From contig JAUIEV010000001.1 in assembly GCA_030429605.1 (NCBI GenBank), positions 372,001 to 436,000 on the forward strand: a stretch of DNA of 64,000 bases, given 5' to 3'. This DNA is from Chlamydiia bacterium (lineage in GTDB: Bacteria > Chlamydiota > Chlamydiia > Chlamydiales > Simkaniaceae). Under the pieces are notes generated by a model. It saw only the letters and a list, made by a program, of their open reading frames with translations, had not been told where the DNA came from and searched no databases. The position numbers and the translations under genes are program-made. This document shows positions 17,220-26,900 of the stretch, piece after piece. Within the stretch, counting starts at the first letter, position 1; each line of letters begins with the position of its first letter.

Positions 17220-17664
17220 ACTGAAATTCATTTTGTCTCCACGCTTCATACAGAGCGATGGAGACAGCATTTGAAAGGTTTAAGCATCTTTTTTCTGCCA
17301 TCATTGGAAGGGTGACGCATCGATCCTCATATTTTTGTAGAATCGATGGTGGAATTCCATATGTTTCTGCTCCAAAAATCAGTATGCTGTCTGTTGTATA
17401 TGAAACATCTGTATAGCTTCGCTCTACCTTTGAGCTAAAAAGATAGAATGGTGCATATGCGTTGTCTAGAAATGCCTCAAGAGATTCCTCCACAGTAATA
17501 TCTACTTCATCCCAATAGTCAAGCCCTGCCCGACGAACCATCTTGCTGCTTATGTCAAATCCCAGTGGTTTGATGAGTGTGAGCGACGTTCCGGTGACGC
17601 TGCAGGTTCGAACAATATTGCCGGTGTTTTGAGGAATTTGAGGGTGGTATAATACTATATGCAT
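17191..17664 (-). CDS. trmL: tRNA (cytidine(34)-2'-O)-methyltransferase, SPOUT family
   Basis: The 157-residue product matches the length of E. coli TrmL (YibK), which 2'-O-methylates position 34 of tRNA-Leu isoacceptors. Diagnostic pieces are the start MHIVLYHPQIPQNTGNIVRTC, the middle LIFGAETYGIPPSIL and the knot-forming LPMMAEKRCLNLSNAVSIALYEAW. The ATG at 17664 is chosen because it gives the family's exact N terminus; an in-frame ATG at 17694 lies inside the mip terminator hairpin. No good ribosome binding site precedes either. The gene starts only seven bases after the T-run of that terminator, so it is probably expressed by readthrough from mip. It corresponds to the gene called spoU in Chlamydia. 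Confidence 0.92.
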   Translation of the reverse strand: MHIVLYHPQIPQNTGNIVRTCSVTGTSLTLIKPLGFDISSKMVRRAGLDYWDEVDITVEESLEAFLDNAYAPFYLFSSKVERSYTDVSYTTDSILIFGAETYGIPPSILQKYEDRCVTLPMMAEKRCLNLSNAVSIALYEAWRQNEFQFTSQTIQNS

Positions 17665-17670
17665 AAGAAA

Positions 17671-17699
17671 TAAAAAAGTGGGATGTGTGCACATCCCAC
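17671..17699 (-). terminator. Rho-independent terminator of mip
   Basis: On the minus strand GTGGGATGTG pairs perfectly with CACATCCCAC (17690-17699 with 17678-17687) around a minimal loop, followed by TTTTTTA (17671-17677 in plus coordinates are the A tract). This is a strong intrinsic terminator placed directly between mip and trmL. Confidence 0.85.
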
Positions 17700-17711
17700 G
17701 TAAAGTTTTCC

Positions 17712-18512
17712 CTACTGAAGAACCTCTTCAGATGTTTGGAAATCAGGTTCAGCAATTTCTGTGCTTTCACCCTCAAGAATATCGATGTTATTTGAAAGCG
17801 CTTCTTCATCCTTTTTAGGAGCGTTTGCTTTCACTACTTCAATTTCAAAAGTGAGAAGGCTGTTTGGTGGGAGGTAGCCCTGCATTCCGTAGCCAAGTGT
17901 TGGGTGGATAAAGAGTGTTCGTTTTTCACCTTCTTTCATCCCAACAATTCCCTTAGAAAAGCCCATGATAGTATCATCTAAAGAAATCATTTCATCTTCT
18001 TTAGATGCGCCGAAAACCTGTCCATCAACAAATTTTCCTGTGTAACGAATCAATGGTGAGTAGTGTGGTTGTACAGTTTCTCCTGTTCCCTCTTTCTCTA
18101 CTCTGTATTGAAGTTTTCCTTCTTCAAGCTGAACAATTTGTGATTCAGCTTTATTTTTTTCCATGAATTCGTTGGCAATTTCAAGGTTTTCTTTTGCAAG
18201 TTTTTGAAATGCTTTTTCCTGCACCATTGAAATAGCTTGGACGCACTCTGCCTCACTCATCGGAGGTTCTTTTCCGCCTGCACAATCTTGGATTCCCTGT
18301 ACAACACGGGCCATATCAAATTCAAAGCCAAGTGAGTCGAGGTTTTTTCCAATGAGGTGGCCAAATGACTCGGAGATTTTACCAAGATCAATGGCTTCTT
18401 CTTTCGTTTCTTCAATGCTCTGTACACTCGCTTCGTTTGTATCTTCTGCATGTATTGCAAATGAAAGTATACAGCTCGAAAAGAGTGGAAATAGTAATTG
18501 TGAATATTTCAT
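17712..18512 (-). CDS. mip: Mip-like FKBP-type peptidyl-prolyl isomerase
   Basis: This 266-residue exported PPIase resembles the macrophage infectivity potentiator of Chlamydia and Legionella. A signal peptide (MKYSQLLFPLFSSCILSFAIHA) leads to a helical dimerisation region (about 45-135, with SFGHLIGKNLDSLGFEFD and KAFQKLAKENLEIANEFMEKNK). The FKBP domain follows (about 140-230), with LIRYTGKFVDGQVF, KGIVGMKEGEKRTLFIHPTLGYGMQG and PPNSLLTFEIEVV. An acidic tail of about 35 residues ends the protein. It lies upstream of trmL and downstream of aspS in the Chlamydia order. Confidence 0.94.
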   Translation of the reverse strand: MKYSQLLFPLFSSCILSFAIHAEDTNEASVQSIEETKEEAIDLGKISESFGHLIGKNLDSLGFEFDMARVVQGIQDCAGGKEPPMSEAECVQAISMVQEKAFQKLAKENLEIANEFMEKNKAESQIVQLEEGKLQYRVEKEGTGETVQPHYSPLIRYTGKFVDGQVFGASKEDEMISLDDTIMGFSKGIVGMKEGEKRTLFIHPTLGYGMQGYLPPNSLLTFEIEVVKANAPKKDEEALSNNIDILEGESTEIAEPDFQTSEEVLQ

Positions 18513-18566
18513 GTCTAATGATCTCCAATAAAAACGTTGATTCTACTGTATTCAGGATCTTCTTTT

Positions 18567-20357
18567 TTATGAATCAATTTTTACTCGTTCTTCGAGAATG
18601 CCAATATGTAGCTCCTCGAGTTGTTCTTCAGCAACTGCTGAAGGGCATTGCATCATAACATCACTTGCTTTTTGCGTTTTTGGAAACGCAATGACATCCC
18701 TAATATTTTCTGTTCCAATAAGTAGCATCATTGTTCTATCGAAACCAAGGGCAATTCCCAAGTGTGGTGGTGTGCCAAATTTCAATGCATCGGCAAAGAA
18801 ACCAAATTTCTCTTCAATATCTTCTTCACTTAAATTGAGGTGAGAAAAAATAGTTTTTTGTAACTCCGTGTCATGAATCCGTTGAGATCCACCTCCAAGC
18901 TCATACCCGTTCAAAACAATGTCGTAGGAAACGGAGCGAACTTTGAGCGGTTCACTTTCAAGCAGGTGAAGGTCATCAGGGTGTGGTGCTGTAAAAGGGT
19001 GGTGCGTGCTGTATACTCTTCGTTCGTCTTCATCCCATTCAAAGAGAGGGAAATCGGTAACCCAGACAAATTCAAGCGCGTCTTCATCATAGAGTTTATG
19101 TTCTCTCGCGATGTGGCGGCGCAGATGGTCGAGCGACTGGTTGACAACGGACTCTTTTGCAGCTGCAATCAGAATAAGGTCACCTTCTTCTGCATGCATG
19201 CTTACTATAAGTTCTTTTTGCAAATCTTCGCTGAAAAACTTGACAATACTTGAGCTGAGTGCGCCTTCTTGGTATTTCATCCAGCCAAGTCCTTGAAGGG
19301 CAAATTGACGGACAAAATCGGTGTATCTATCGATGTCTTTTCTGGAAAAACGTGCGCCTCCCTTAACGAGAATAGCTTTTACGACGCCTCCGAGCTCTAT
19401 TTGGTCTTTGAGCACGCTGAAATCACTTTTTGCAGCAATTTGGTCGATTCGCACAAATTGCATATCAAACCGAAGGTCTGGACGATCTGTGCCATACTTT
19501 TCTACACATTCTGCATGAGTCATCCTTCTTATTGGTGTTTGAATGGATGCGCCTTTGCATACTGTAAAAAGTTTTTGTAAGAGCCCTTCAATGATCGACA
19601 TGAGTTCATCGGGAGTGCCAAAGCTCATTTCGATATCCATCTGAGTAAACTCAGGTTGCCTGTCAGCTCGAAGATCTTCATCTCTGAAACACTGGGCGAT
19701 CTGGAAGTAGCGATCCATACCACTAATCATGAGAAGCTGTTTGAAAATTTGTGGTGACTGGGGAAGCGCGTAAAATGTTCCGTTGTGAACCCGAGAAGGA
19801 ACCAGATAATCTCGGGCACCTTCCGGAGTAGACTTTGCTAAAATGGGTGTTGTGACTTCAGTGAAGAGATGTTCATCCAAATATTGACGGGTGATGAGCA
19901 TTGCTTTGTGGCGTAATTGGAGGTTTTTTTGGAGCACTCCTCTTCGTATGTCGAGATACCGGTACCTGAGTCGTAGGTCTTCGCTGACTTCCGTAATGTC
20001 TTCAGCAACAGAAAATGGCGGTGTTTTTGCTTTTGAAAGAACGGTAAGTGAATCAACTTCAACTTCTATTTCCCCAGTTGCCATTTTAGGATTTGCCATA
20101 CCTTCTGCACGAGGGATAACGGAGCCTTTAATTGTAATAACCCATTCAGATCGGAGTGTATTTGCGAGGGTGTGTGCGTCTGTATTTACCTTGGGATCAA
20201 AAACGAGTTGAGTGATGCCATATCTATCGCGAAGGTCGATGAAAATAAGCCCGCCATGGTCCCTTCGTCTGTTGACCCAGCCAGAGAGTTGCGTTGTTTC
20301 GTTGACATGTGTTTTTCGGAGCTCTCCGCACGTATGGGTTCGCTTATACATTTCCAT
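18567..20357 (-). CDS. aspS: Aspartate--tRNA ligase
   Basis: This 596-residue class IIb synthetase of the long bacterial type includes the GAD insertion. The N-terminal anticodon-binding OB fold contains LSGWVNRRRDHGGLIFIDLRDRYG. Motif 2 appears as FRDEDLRADRQPEFTQMD and motif 3 as LGIALGFDRTMMLLIGTENIRDVIAFPK. The start chosen at 20357 has a GGAAA sequence upstream; an ATG at 20351 gives MYKRTHTCG and is almost as good. The gene overlaps the end of hisS by 14 bases in another frame, so the two are coupled, as in Chlamydia. Confidence 0.96.
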   Translation of the reverse strand: MEMYKRTHTCGELRKTHVNETTQLSGWVNRRRDHGGLIFIDLRDRYGITQLVFDPKVNTDAHTLANTLRSEWVITIKGSVIPRAEGMANPKMATGEIEVEVDSLTVLSKAKTPPFSVAEDITEVSEDLRLRYRYLDIRRGVLQKNLQLRHKAMLITRQYLDEHLFTEVTTPILAKSTPEGARDYLVPSRVHNGTFYALPQSPQIFKQLLMISGMDRYFQIAQCFRDEDLRADRQPEFTQMDIEMSFGTPDELMSIIEGLLQKLFTVCKGASIQTPIRRMTHAECVEKYGTDRPDLRFDMQFVRIDQIAAKSDFSVLKDQIELGGVVKAILVKGGARFSRKDIDRYTDFVRQFALQGLGWMKYQEGALSSSIVKFFSEDLQKELIVSMHAEEGDLILIAAAKESVVNQSLDHLRRHIAREHKLYDEDALEFVWVTDFPLFEWDEDERRVYSTHHPFTAPHPDDLHLLESEPLKVRSVSYDIVLNGYELGGGSQRIHDTELQKTIFSHLNLSEEDIEEKFGFFADALKFGTPPHLGIALGFDRTMMLLIGTENIRDVIAFPKTQKASDVMMQCPSAVAEEQLEELHIGILEERVKIDS

Positions 20358-21636
20358 TTTGTTTCCACATTGTTTCAAGTGTTTCACAAAGTAAAGGCAG
20401 TTCTGTCTGAATTTCAGCTCTGCTCGTCACATTTTTTAGGGTGATTTTTCCAGTTTCTAGCTCGTTGTCTCCCAGCACTAAGGCATAGGTTGCTCCGAGC
20501 TCTTCAGCAAGTTGAAGCGCCTTTGGTACTTTTTTACTTCCGCGATGCACCTCAGCTGAAATTGTTTTTTCGCGAATTGTGTGTAGCGTTTTCTTTGCAG
20601 CCATTTCAGCATTTTCGCCAAGCGGGATTATATACAGAAAGGGGCCGCTGTGCTTCGGAAATACACAGTCTTGTCCTGCCATAGTTGTGAGGATCCGCTC
20701 TAATCCTGTTCCAAACCCGATTCCAGGAATGTCTGGGCCATTAAATTGTTTTAAGAAACCGTCATATCGACCACCGCCACCAAGGACGTTTTGCGCACCA
20801 AGGACATCGGAGGAGACTTCGAAAACAGTTTTGTTGTAGTAGTCAAGACCTCGAACCAGTCGGGGTTCAACAGTGAAAGGGACATTGGCTTGCTCAAGCA
20901 AATTACAAAGCATCTCAAAATGGATCTTAGAGTCTTCGTCTAAGAATTCAAGGATGTTCGGAGCGCCTTCTAATAATGCCTTGTCGCCAGCATCCTTTGA
21001 GTCGAGAATTCTGAGTGGGTTTTTATCAAGTCGAGTCTGACTATCAGCGGAGAGGTGTTCCTTGTGAGGAAGAAGAAATTCTCGGAGCGCATTTCTGTAG
21101 GGCGTTCGGGCAGATGGGGTCCCTACCGAATTTATAAGGAGCTTGATGTTTTTCAAGCCCAGCCTTTTATAGAGTGACAGGGCGAAGGTGATGACTTCAA
21201 AGTCAGCATACGCATCAGACTCTCCAAAAAACTCAAGTCCGAGTTGGTGAAACTGACGAAATCGTCCGGCTTGAGGTCTGTCATACCGAAAATAGGGGCC
21301 AATGTAAAAAAGCTTTTGGAAGGGAGTTGTGTGAAGATTTTTTTCAATGTATGCCCTAATAACAGGGGCAGTTCCCTCAGGTCGGAGCGTCATCGATCGT
21401 CCTCCCTTATCCTCAAACGTATACATCTCTTTTGAGACAATGTCGGAACTTTCTCCTACACTCCGAACGAAGAGCTCTGTCCTTTCAAAAATTGGCGTTC
21501 GAACTTCTCTATATGCGTAGGTTTCAGCAAGCGAGCGAATAGTTGATTCGAGATGCAGCCACTTTTCGCTTGATCTCCAGGGATCATTTTGCTGAGGGAG
21601 AATGTCAAAAGTTCCTTTTGGAAGAGAGTATGTCAT
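20344..21636 (-). CDS. hisS: Histidine--tRNA ligase
   Basis: This 430-residue class IIa synthetase starts MTYSLPKGTFDILP at the family's usual position, so the ATG at 21636 is preferred over an upstream in-frame ATG at 21663. Motif 2 is visible as LRPEGTAPVIRAYIEK with the following FRYDRPQAGRFRQFHQLGLEFFG. The histidine-specific motifs are VRGLDYYNKTVFEV and GGGGRYDGF, and motif 3 is GIGFGTGLERIL. The C-terminal anticodon-binding domain follows. It is co-transcribed with aspS downstream. Confidence 0.96.
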   Translation of the reverse strand: MTYSLPKGTFDILPQQNDPWRSSEKWLHLESTIRSLAETYAYREVRTPIFERTELFVRSVGESSDIVSKEMYTFEDKGGRSMTLRPEGTAPVIRAYIEKNLHTTPFQKLFYIGPYFRYDRPQAGRFRQFHQLGLEFFGESDAYADFEVITFALSLYKRLGLKNIKLLINSVGTPSARTPYRNALREFLLPHKEHLSADSQTRLDKNPLRILDSKDAGDKALLEGAPNILEFLDEDSKIHFEMLCNLLEQANVPFTVEPRLVRGLDYYNKTVFEVSSDVLGAQNVLGGGGRYDGFLKQFNGPDIPGIGFGTGLERILTTMAGQDCVFPKHSGPFLYIIPLGENAEMAAKKTLHTIREKTISAEVHRGSKKVPKALQLAEELGATYALVLGDNELETGKITLKNVTSRAEIQTELPLLCETLETMWKQNGNV

Positions 21637-21674
21637 AATTTTAGTTGCCCTGCATAAATACAAAGCGAACTATA

Positions 21675-22325
21675 TCATGTAGTGAAGTTTTCGTTAATAT
21701 CTTTTCCGGGGAGAAGTGCACTTACTTTGGTGATCCATCCATGAAGAGCGGATGCATTTCCATCTACAGCATAACTTCGATGAATTTTTTTCAAAATTTC
21801 CATAAAAGGAAAAGGGAGCCAGTCGTTCCCTGCATGGTGCTTAAGGTAAAATCCAAGAGTGTGCTCACTATGTTCTGGATGCGAGCTCATGCTTGAGAGA
21901 AGCTCTCTAATTCCTTTTGATGAGATACTGCTTTTCATGATGCCAGCTTCAATTGATTCACAGTGGTAGCCAATAGTGATCCATGCTTGAGACAGGGCTT
22001 CGGCGTATTCAACATTTTCACTTTGGTCCCTTTCTGCAAGCTGCTGAAGAAGGGTCTTGAGCGTGTACAGCTCTTTGTAGAGCCCATCATCTTTGAGGAT
22101 TTCAGCCTGTGCAGTGTATGAAGGCTTCATTTTTCCCAGGAGTTGTTTAAAAAAGAGAAGGAAGGAGGCAATGGGACTGACTCTTCTTTGAAACGCTAAA
22201 AGCTCTTGCTCTCTTTCGTGTTCTTCAAAAGCATCGTGTATTGGCTCAATGCCTGATGTACGAAGTCGGTCACGGTCTTCTTCACTGATTGGGCGAATAG
22301 GTCTTAGAAATGGATCATCTTTCAT
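21675..22325 (-). CDS. Hypothetical protein (216 aa), helical
   Basis: The family is not recognised. The product is soluble-looking, helix-rich and charged, with no signal peptide; one moderately hydrophobic stretch occurs at about 50-68 (VSPIASFLLFFKQLLGKMK). The first 45 residues are strongly acidic/basic. It lies on the same strand as hisS and aspS, 38 bases upstream of hisS, and so could share their transcript. The start ATG at 22325 has no clear ribosome binding site. In C. trachomatis hisS is followed directly by uhpC with nothing recalled between, so this looks like a lineage-specific gene. The length and uniform coding character make it likely to be a real gene. Confidence 0.65.
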   Translation of the reverse strand: MKDDPFLRPIRPISEEDRDRLRTSGIEPIHDAFEEHEREQELLAFQRRVSPIASFLLFFKQLLGKMKPSYTAQAEILKDDGLYKELYTLKTLLQQLAERDQSENVEYAEALSQAWITIGYHCESIEAGIMKSSISSKGIRELLSSMSSHPEHSEHTLGFYLKHHAGNDWLPFPFMEILKKIHRSYAVDGNASALHGWITKVSALLPGKDINENFTT

Positions 22326-22567
22326 ATAAATTCAAGAATGTGTTTGTCATCGTGAACTCATGCCTGATACACATTTTTTTTGCAAATTCATTTCGCCTTC
22401 CTTGACAGCATATGTACTTTTTGGAATGGTGCGAAAAGAAAATTTCATTGACATCAGAGGGGTGTTTGCCTACTCTACCCGATGATTCAGATTGAAGAGA
22501 TTCCCACCACAAAGGTATACTCTTTGCGGGACCCTCCAATACTAAAGTAACCATAATAGGTGGACAC

Positions 22568-23926
22568 GTGAGAGTACTAGACCTCCTTCGATCATCTCTG
22601 CCGAAAAAAGACGGTGAATCGGAAGAAGAAGCGGCAACAAGGCAGAAATACTCATACTGGAGAATCCGAATTTTCTACTCGATGTATATCGGGTATGCGT
22701 TCTACTATTTTACAAGAAAAAGCTTTACGTTTGCTATGCCGTCTCTGATGGCTACTTTAGGAATGACAAAAATCCAGCTTGGGGCGCTTGCGACTATACT
22801 TTCCGTTACGTATGGGTTAAGTAAGTTTTTGAGTGGTGTGATATCGGATAAGTCAAATCCCCGCTACTTTATGGGCGTCGGTCTTGTCCTGACTGGGATT
22901 TGTAATCTTCTATTTGGGATGTCCTCTGGATTTCTTTTCTTTGCTATTTTTTGGGGAATGAATGGATGGTTTCAGGGATGGGGATGGCCTCCATGTGCGA
23001 AACTTCTGACGCATTGGTATTCCCAGTCGGAGCGTGGCCGATGGTGGGGCGTATGGAATACGTCTCACAATGTAGGTGGAGCAATTATTCCCTTGATTGC
23101 AGCATTTGCAGCCTCCCAGTTTGGGTGGAGGTATGCTATGTTCATACCTGGTGTGTTGTGCATTGGTGCAGGGTTTTTCCTGATGAATCGCCTTCGAGAC
23201 ACTCCGAGAACGCTTGGACTTCCTCCTATTGAAAAATACCGAGGTGAAGCACAAAGCCTTCAAGAAGACGAAGAGCGTGAGGAGAAAACGCCTATATCAG
23301 CAAGGCAAATTCTTCTTGATTATGTGATAAAGAATAAGCTTATGTGGTTTCTTGCATTTGCATATTTCTTTGTGTATGTGATCCGTACTGCGCTGAACGA
23401 TTGGGCTCAAATTTTTCTGCTCGAAGCAAAAGGACTTTCGCTTCTTAAAGCATCAACTGGGATTTTTTGGTTTGAGATAGGGGGCTTTTTCGGGTCTCTT
23501 GCAGCCGGATGGACTTCAGATTCAATTTTTTCAGGACGACGTGGTCCTGTGAATGCCATTTTTTCAATTGGTGTCGTTTTTGCTGTTGTTGGGCTTTGGG
23601 CTATTCCTTCAGGAAGTCTTATTCTTTCGTCCATTATGATGTTTCTCGTTGGGTTTTTAATATTCGGGCCGCAAATGCTCATCGGTATGGCTGCTGCAGA
23701 ATTATCACATAAGCGAGCTGCGGGTACGGCGAGTGGATTTGTAGGCTGGATAGGGTATCTTGGGGCAGCTTCTGCCGGAATGCCTATCGGGTATGTCTGT
23801 GAAGTCTGGGGCTGGTCTGGATTCTTTGTTGTTATGGGTGTCTGCTCAGTTATTTCAGTCACACTTCTTGTTCCGTTTTGGAATGTAGAAGGTGCAGGAA
23901 TGGAAAAGCAACAAACGGCAAGCTAA
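22568..23926 (+). CDS. uhpC: Hexose-phosphate transporter, UhpC/GlpT-type MFS
   Basis: This 452-residue major facilitator protein of the organophosphate:Pi antiporter family imports glucose-6-phosphate from the host cytosol. About twelve hydrophobic segments are visible, with the family signature region FYYFTRKSFTFAMPSLM near residues 43-60 and the loop GMNGWFQGWGWPPCAKLLTHWYS characteristic of UhpC/UhpT/GlpT. The central cytoplasmic loop is charged (about 225-245). The start is GTG at 22568 with AGGTGG at 22558-22563. It is followed at three bases by dnaE, as in Chlamydia (CT544-CT545). Confidence 0.93.
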   Translation: MRVLDLLRSSLPKKDGESEEEAATRQKYSYWRIRIFYSMYIGYAFYYFTRKSFTFAMPSLMATLGMTKIQLGALATILSVTYGLSKFLSGVISDKSNPRYFMGVGLVLTGICNLLFGMSSGFLFFAIFWGMNGWFQGWGWPPCAKLLTHWYSQSERGRWWGVWNTSHNVGGAIIPLIAAFAASQFGWRYAMFIPGVLCIGAGFFLMNRLRDTPRTLGLPPIEKYRGEAQSLQEDEEREEKTPISARQILLDYVIKNKLMWFLAFAYFFVYVIRTALNDWAQIFLLEAKGLSLLKASTGIFWFEIGGFFGSLAAGWTSDSIFSGRRGPVNAIFSIGVVFAVVGLWAIPSGSLILSSIMMFLVGFLIFGPQMLIGMAAAELSHKRAAGTASGFVGWIGYLGAASAGMPIGYVCEVWGWSGFFVVMGVCSVISVTLLVPFWNVEGAGMEKQQTAS

Positions 23927-23929
23927 AAC

Positions 23930-26900
23930 ATGACATATGTTTCTCTTCATACACATTCTCAATATTCAATTTTAGATTCGACAATTTCTGTCAAAGATCT
24001 CGCAAAAAAGGCTGCTGAAGAGGGAATGCCTGCAGTCGGCATTTCAGATTTTGGCAACATGTATGGTGCAGTTGATTTTTTTAAGGCATGTCAAAAAGAA
24101 GGGGTAAAGCCAATCATTGGGATTGAGCTGATGATTGCTCCTGAATCAATGCATGACAAAAAAAGAATTCAGGGAAAGGCGAACGGGTATTCTATCCTTC
24201 TCTATGCGAAAAACGAAATTGGCTACCAAAACCTATGTATTCTTTCCTCTAAAGCGTCGCTAGAAGGGTTTTACTATTTTCCAAGAATTGATACAGAGCT
24301 TTTGAGTCAGCATGCTGAGGGCCTTGTCTGCTTAACAGGCGGGGTAAATGGATACCTTGGAGCTGCAATCCTTCAAGGTGACTATGAAAAAGAACTCTCT
24401 TTGTTGCAGGAACTTTTTCCTGGAGACCTCTACCTCGAGATCCAGAGGCATGCTATGCAAGAGGCTCATATCGATCAAGATGGCATTCGTTCAGAGGTGT
24501 GGTTGCTCCACAAATATGAGGAATACATCGAGGCGCAAACAAAACTGAACGAACACTTGCTACAGATTGCAAAAGAGAAAAATCTGCCTCTCATTGCAAC
24601 AAATGACGTACACTACCTTTCAAGAGATGATTGGAATGCGCATGAAATCCTACTAAATATTCAGTCGGGAGAACCCTGTGAGATTTGGGAACGAGATTCG
24701 TTTGGCAATCCGAAAGCACGAGTGTTGAACCCAAAACGGAAAGTCTATTCATCACACGAACTGTATTTTAAATCGGCTCAAGAAATGGAGGCGCTGTTTT
24801 CAGATCTTCCTGAGGCGATCGCTGCCACAGCAGAAGTCGCGGAAAAGTGTACATTCTCTTTTGATTTTAAAAAGAAGTACTATCCTGTTTTTTATCCTCC
24901 TGCTTTGGATGGGCAGCAAAATGTCGATGAAGAGACGCGCCATAAAGCTGCTGTTGCATACCTGAAGCAACTCTGTGAAGAGGGTATTCCTGATAGGTAT
25001 TCAAAAGAGCGGCTCGAGAAAGTTACAGAAAAGTATCCGGGACAAGATCCGATGCAAGTCGTTCGAGAGCGACTCGAATATGAGCTTGAGATTATAATCT
25101 CAAAAAGTCTGTGTGACTACCTTCTCATTGTTCACGACTTTATTTTTTGGGCAAAAGGACAGGGAATTCCCGTCGGACCTGGGCGAGGCTCGGGTGCCGG
25201 ATCAATTATCCTCTACCTCATCGGTATAACCGACATTGAGCCGCTTCGATTCAATCTTTTCTTTGAGCGTTTTATCAATCCTGAAAGGCTGTCGTATCCT
25301 GATATCGATGTCGATATTTGCATGGAACGACGGGGTGAAGTGATTGATTACACGCTCAAAAAATATGGCAGAGACAAGGTAGCGCAAATTATTACGTTCG
25401 GAACGATGAAAGCAAAGATGGCTATCAAAGATGTCGGCAGAGTGCTGAGTGTTCCGCTTGCAAAAGTCAATGAAATTGCCAAGCTCGTCCCTGAAGATCC
25501 AACAATGACCCTTGATCGCGCACTTGAACTTGATCCAGACTTGCGAGCGCTCTGTGAAGAAGACGAAGAGGTCAAAAGAGTTGTTGATCTTGCGCAGAAA
25601 GTTGAAGGATCGATTCGGAATACAGGAGTCCATGCAGCCGGACTTATTATCTGCGGTGATTCACTGACAGATCACATTCCTGTATGTAATGCGAAAGACT
25701 CTGATATAGTGACAACCCAGTATTCAATGAAGCCTGTTGAAGCAGTTGGTATGCTCAAGATTGATTTTCTTGGATTAAAAACCCTCACGTCCATTCAAAA
25801 AGCTGCAGATGCTGTGACTCGAAAGACGAAACAACCGCTTGATTGGGTGAACCTACCTCTTGATGATAAACCGACATTTGATCTTCTAAACCAAGGTAAT
25901 ACACTCGGAGTGTTCCAGCTCGAGTCGGGAGGAATGCAGGAGCTTGCGAAGAACCTACATATTGATAAGTTTGAAGAGATCATTGCGGTTGGTGCCTTAT
26001 ATCGACCGGGGCCGATGGAGATGATTCCCTCATTTATCAACAGGAAGCATGGACGTGAAGAGATTGAGATAGATCATCCTCTTATGAAAGAGATTATCCA
26101 AGAAACATATGGGATTATGGTCTATCAAGAGCAGGTGATGCAGATTTCTCAGACGCTTGCGCAGTATTCTCTTGGGGAAGGGGATGTGCTTCGACGAGCA
26201 ATGGGGAAGAAAGACAGAGAGGAGATGGCTCGCCAAAGAGAGAAGTTCCTCAGTGGCTCTGTAGCAAATGGTATTTCAGAAGATGTAGCGCTCACGATTT
26301 TTAACAAGATTGAAAAATTTGCGTCGTACGGCTTTAACAAATCCCATGCTGCTGCGTATGGATTTTTGAGTTACGTCACAGCTTTTTTTAAAGCAAACTA
26401 TCCTGGCGAGTGGATGGCATCACTCATGACATGTGATATAGACGATCTCTCAAAGGTCTCAAAGCATATTCGTGAATGTCAGGCAATGGATATTGCAATA
26501 CTTCCTCCCGATGTGAATGAATCTGGAGGAGAGTTTGTTGCGACAAGTGAGGGTGTCCGCTTTGCCCTCTCTGGAATCAAAGGTGTAGGGCACGGTGTTG
26601 TGGAAGCAATCATCGAAGAGCGTGAGGTGTCCGGTTTATTTACATCATTCCAAGATTTCTTAACGCGAATCGATGTAAAAAGAGTTGGTAAAAAATCTAT
26701 TGAAAACATGATCGATGCTGGATGCTTCGACTTTACAAAACTTTCAAGAAAAGCGCTGCAAATGCAGCTTCCGATGCTCTTTGAATCAACTGTGAGACAG
26801 CAGAAAGAAGAGGCAAAAGGATTTCTCGATATGTTTAGTGATGTTGAGTTGAGCCCACCTCCACGAGCAGAAGTAGAACAGACAGAAGAAGAATACACAA

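Noticed and set aside
22315-22554. 79-codon minus-strand frame upstream of the 216-residue gene
   Set aside because: It fills a divergent promoter region, overlaps the start of the downstream gene and shows no recognisable features or RBS.
23407-23862. 151-codon frame antisense to uhpC
   Set aside because: It is the complement of the hydrophobic uhpC coding sequence and has the Pro/Thr/Ile bias expected of such shadows.
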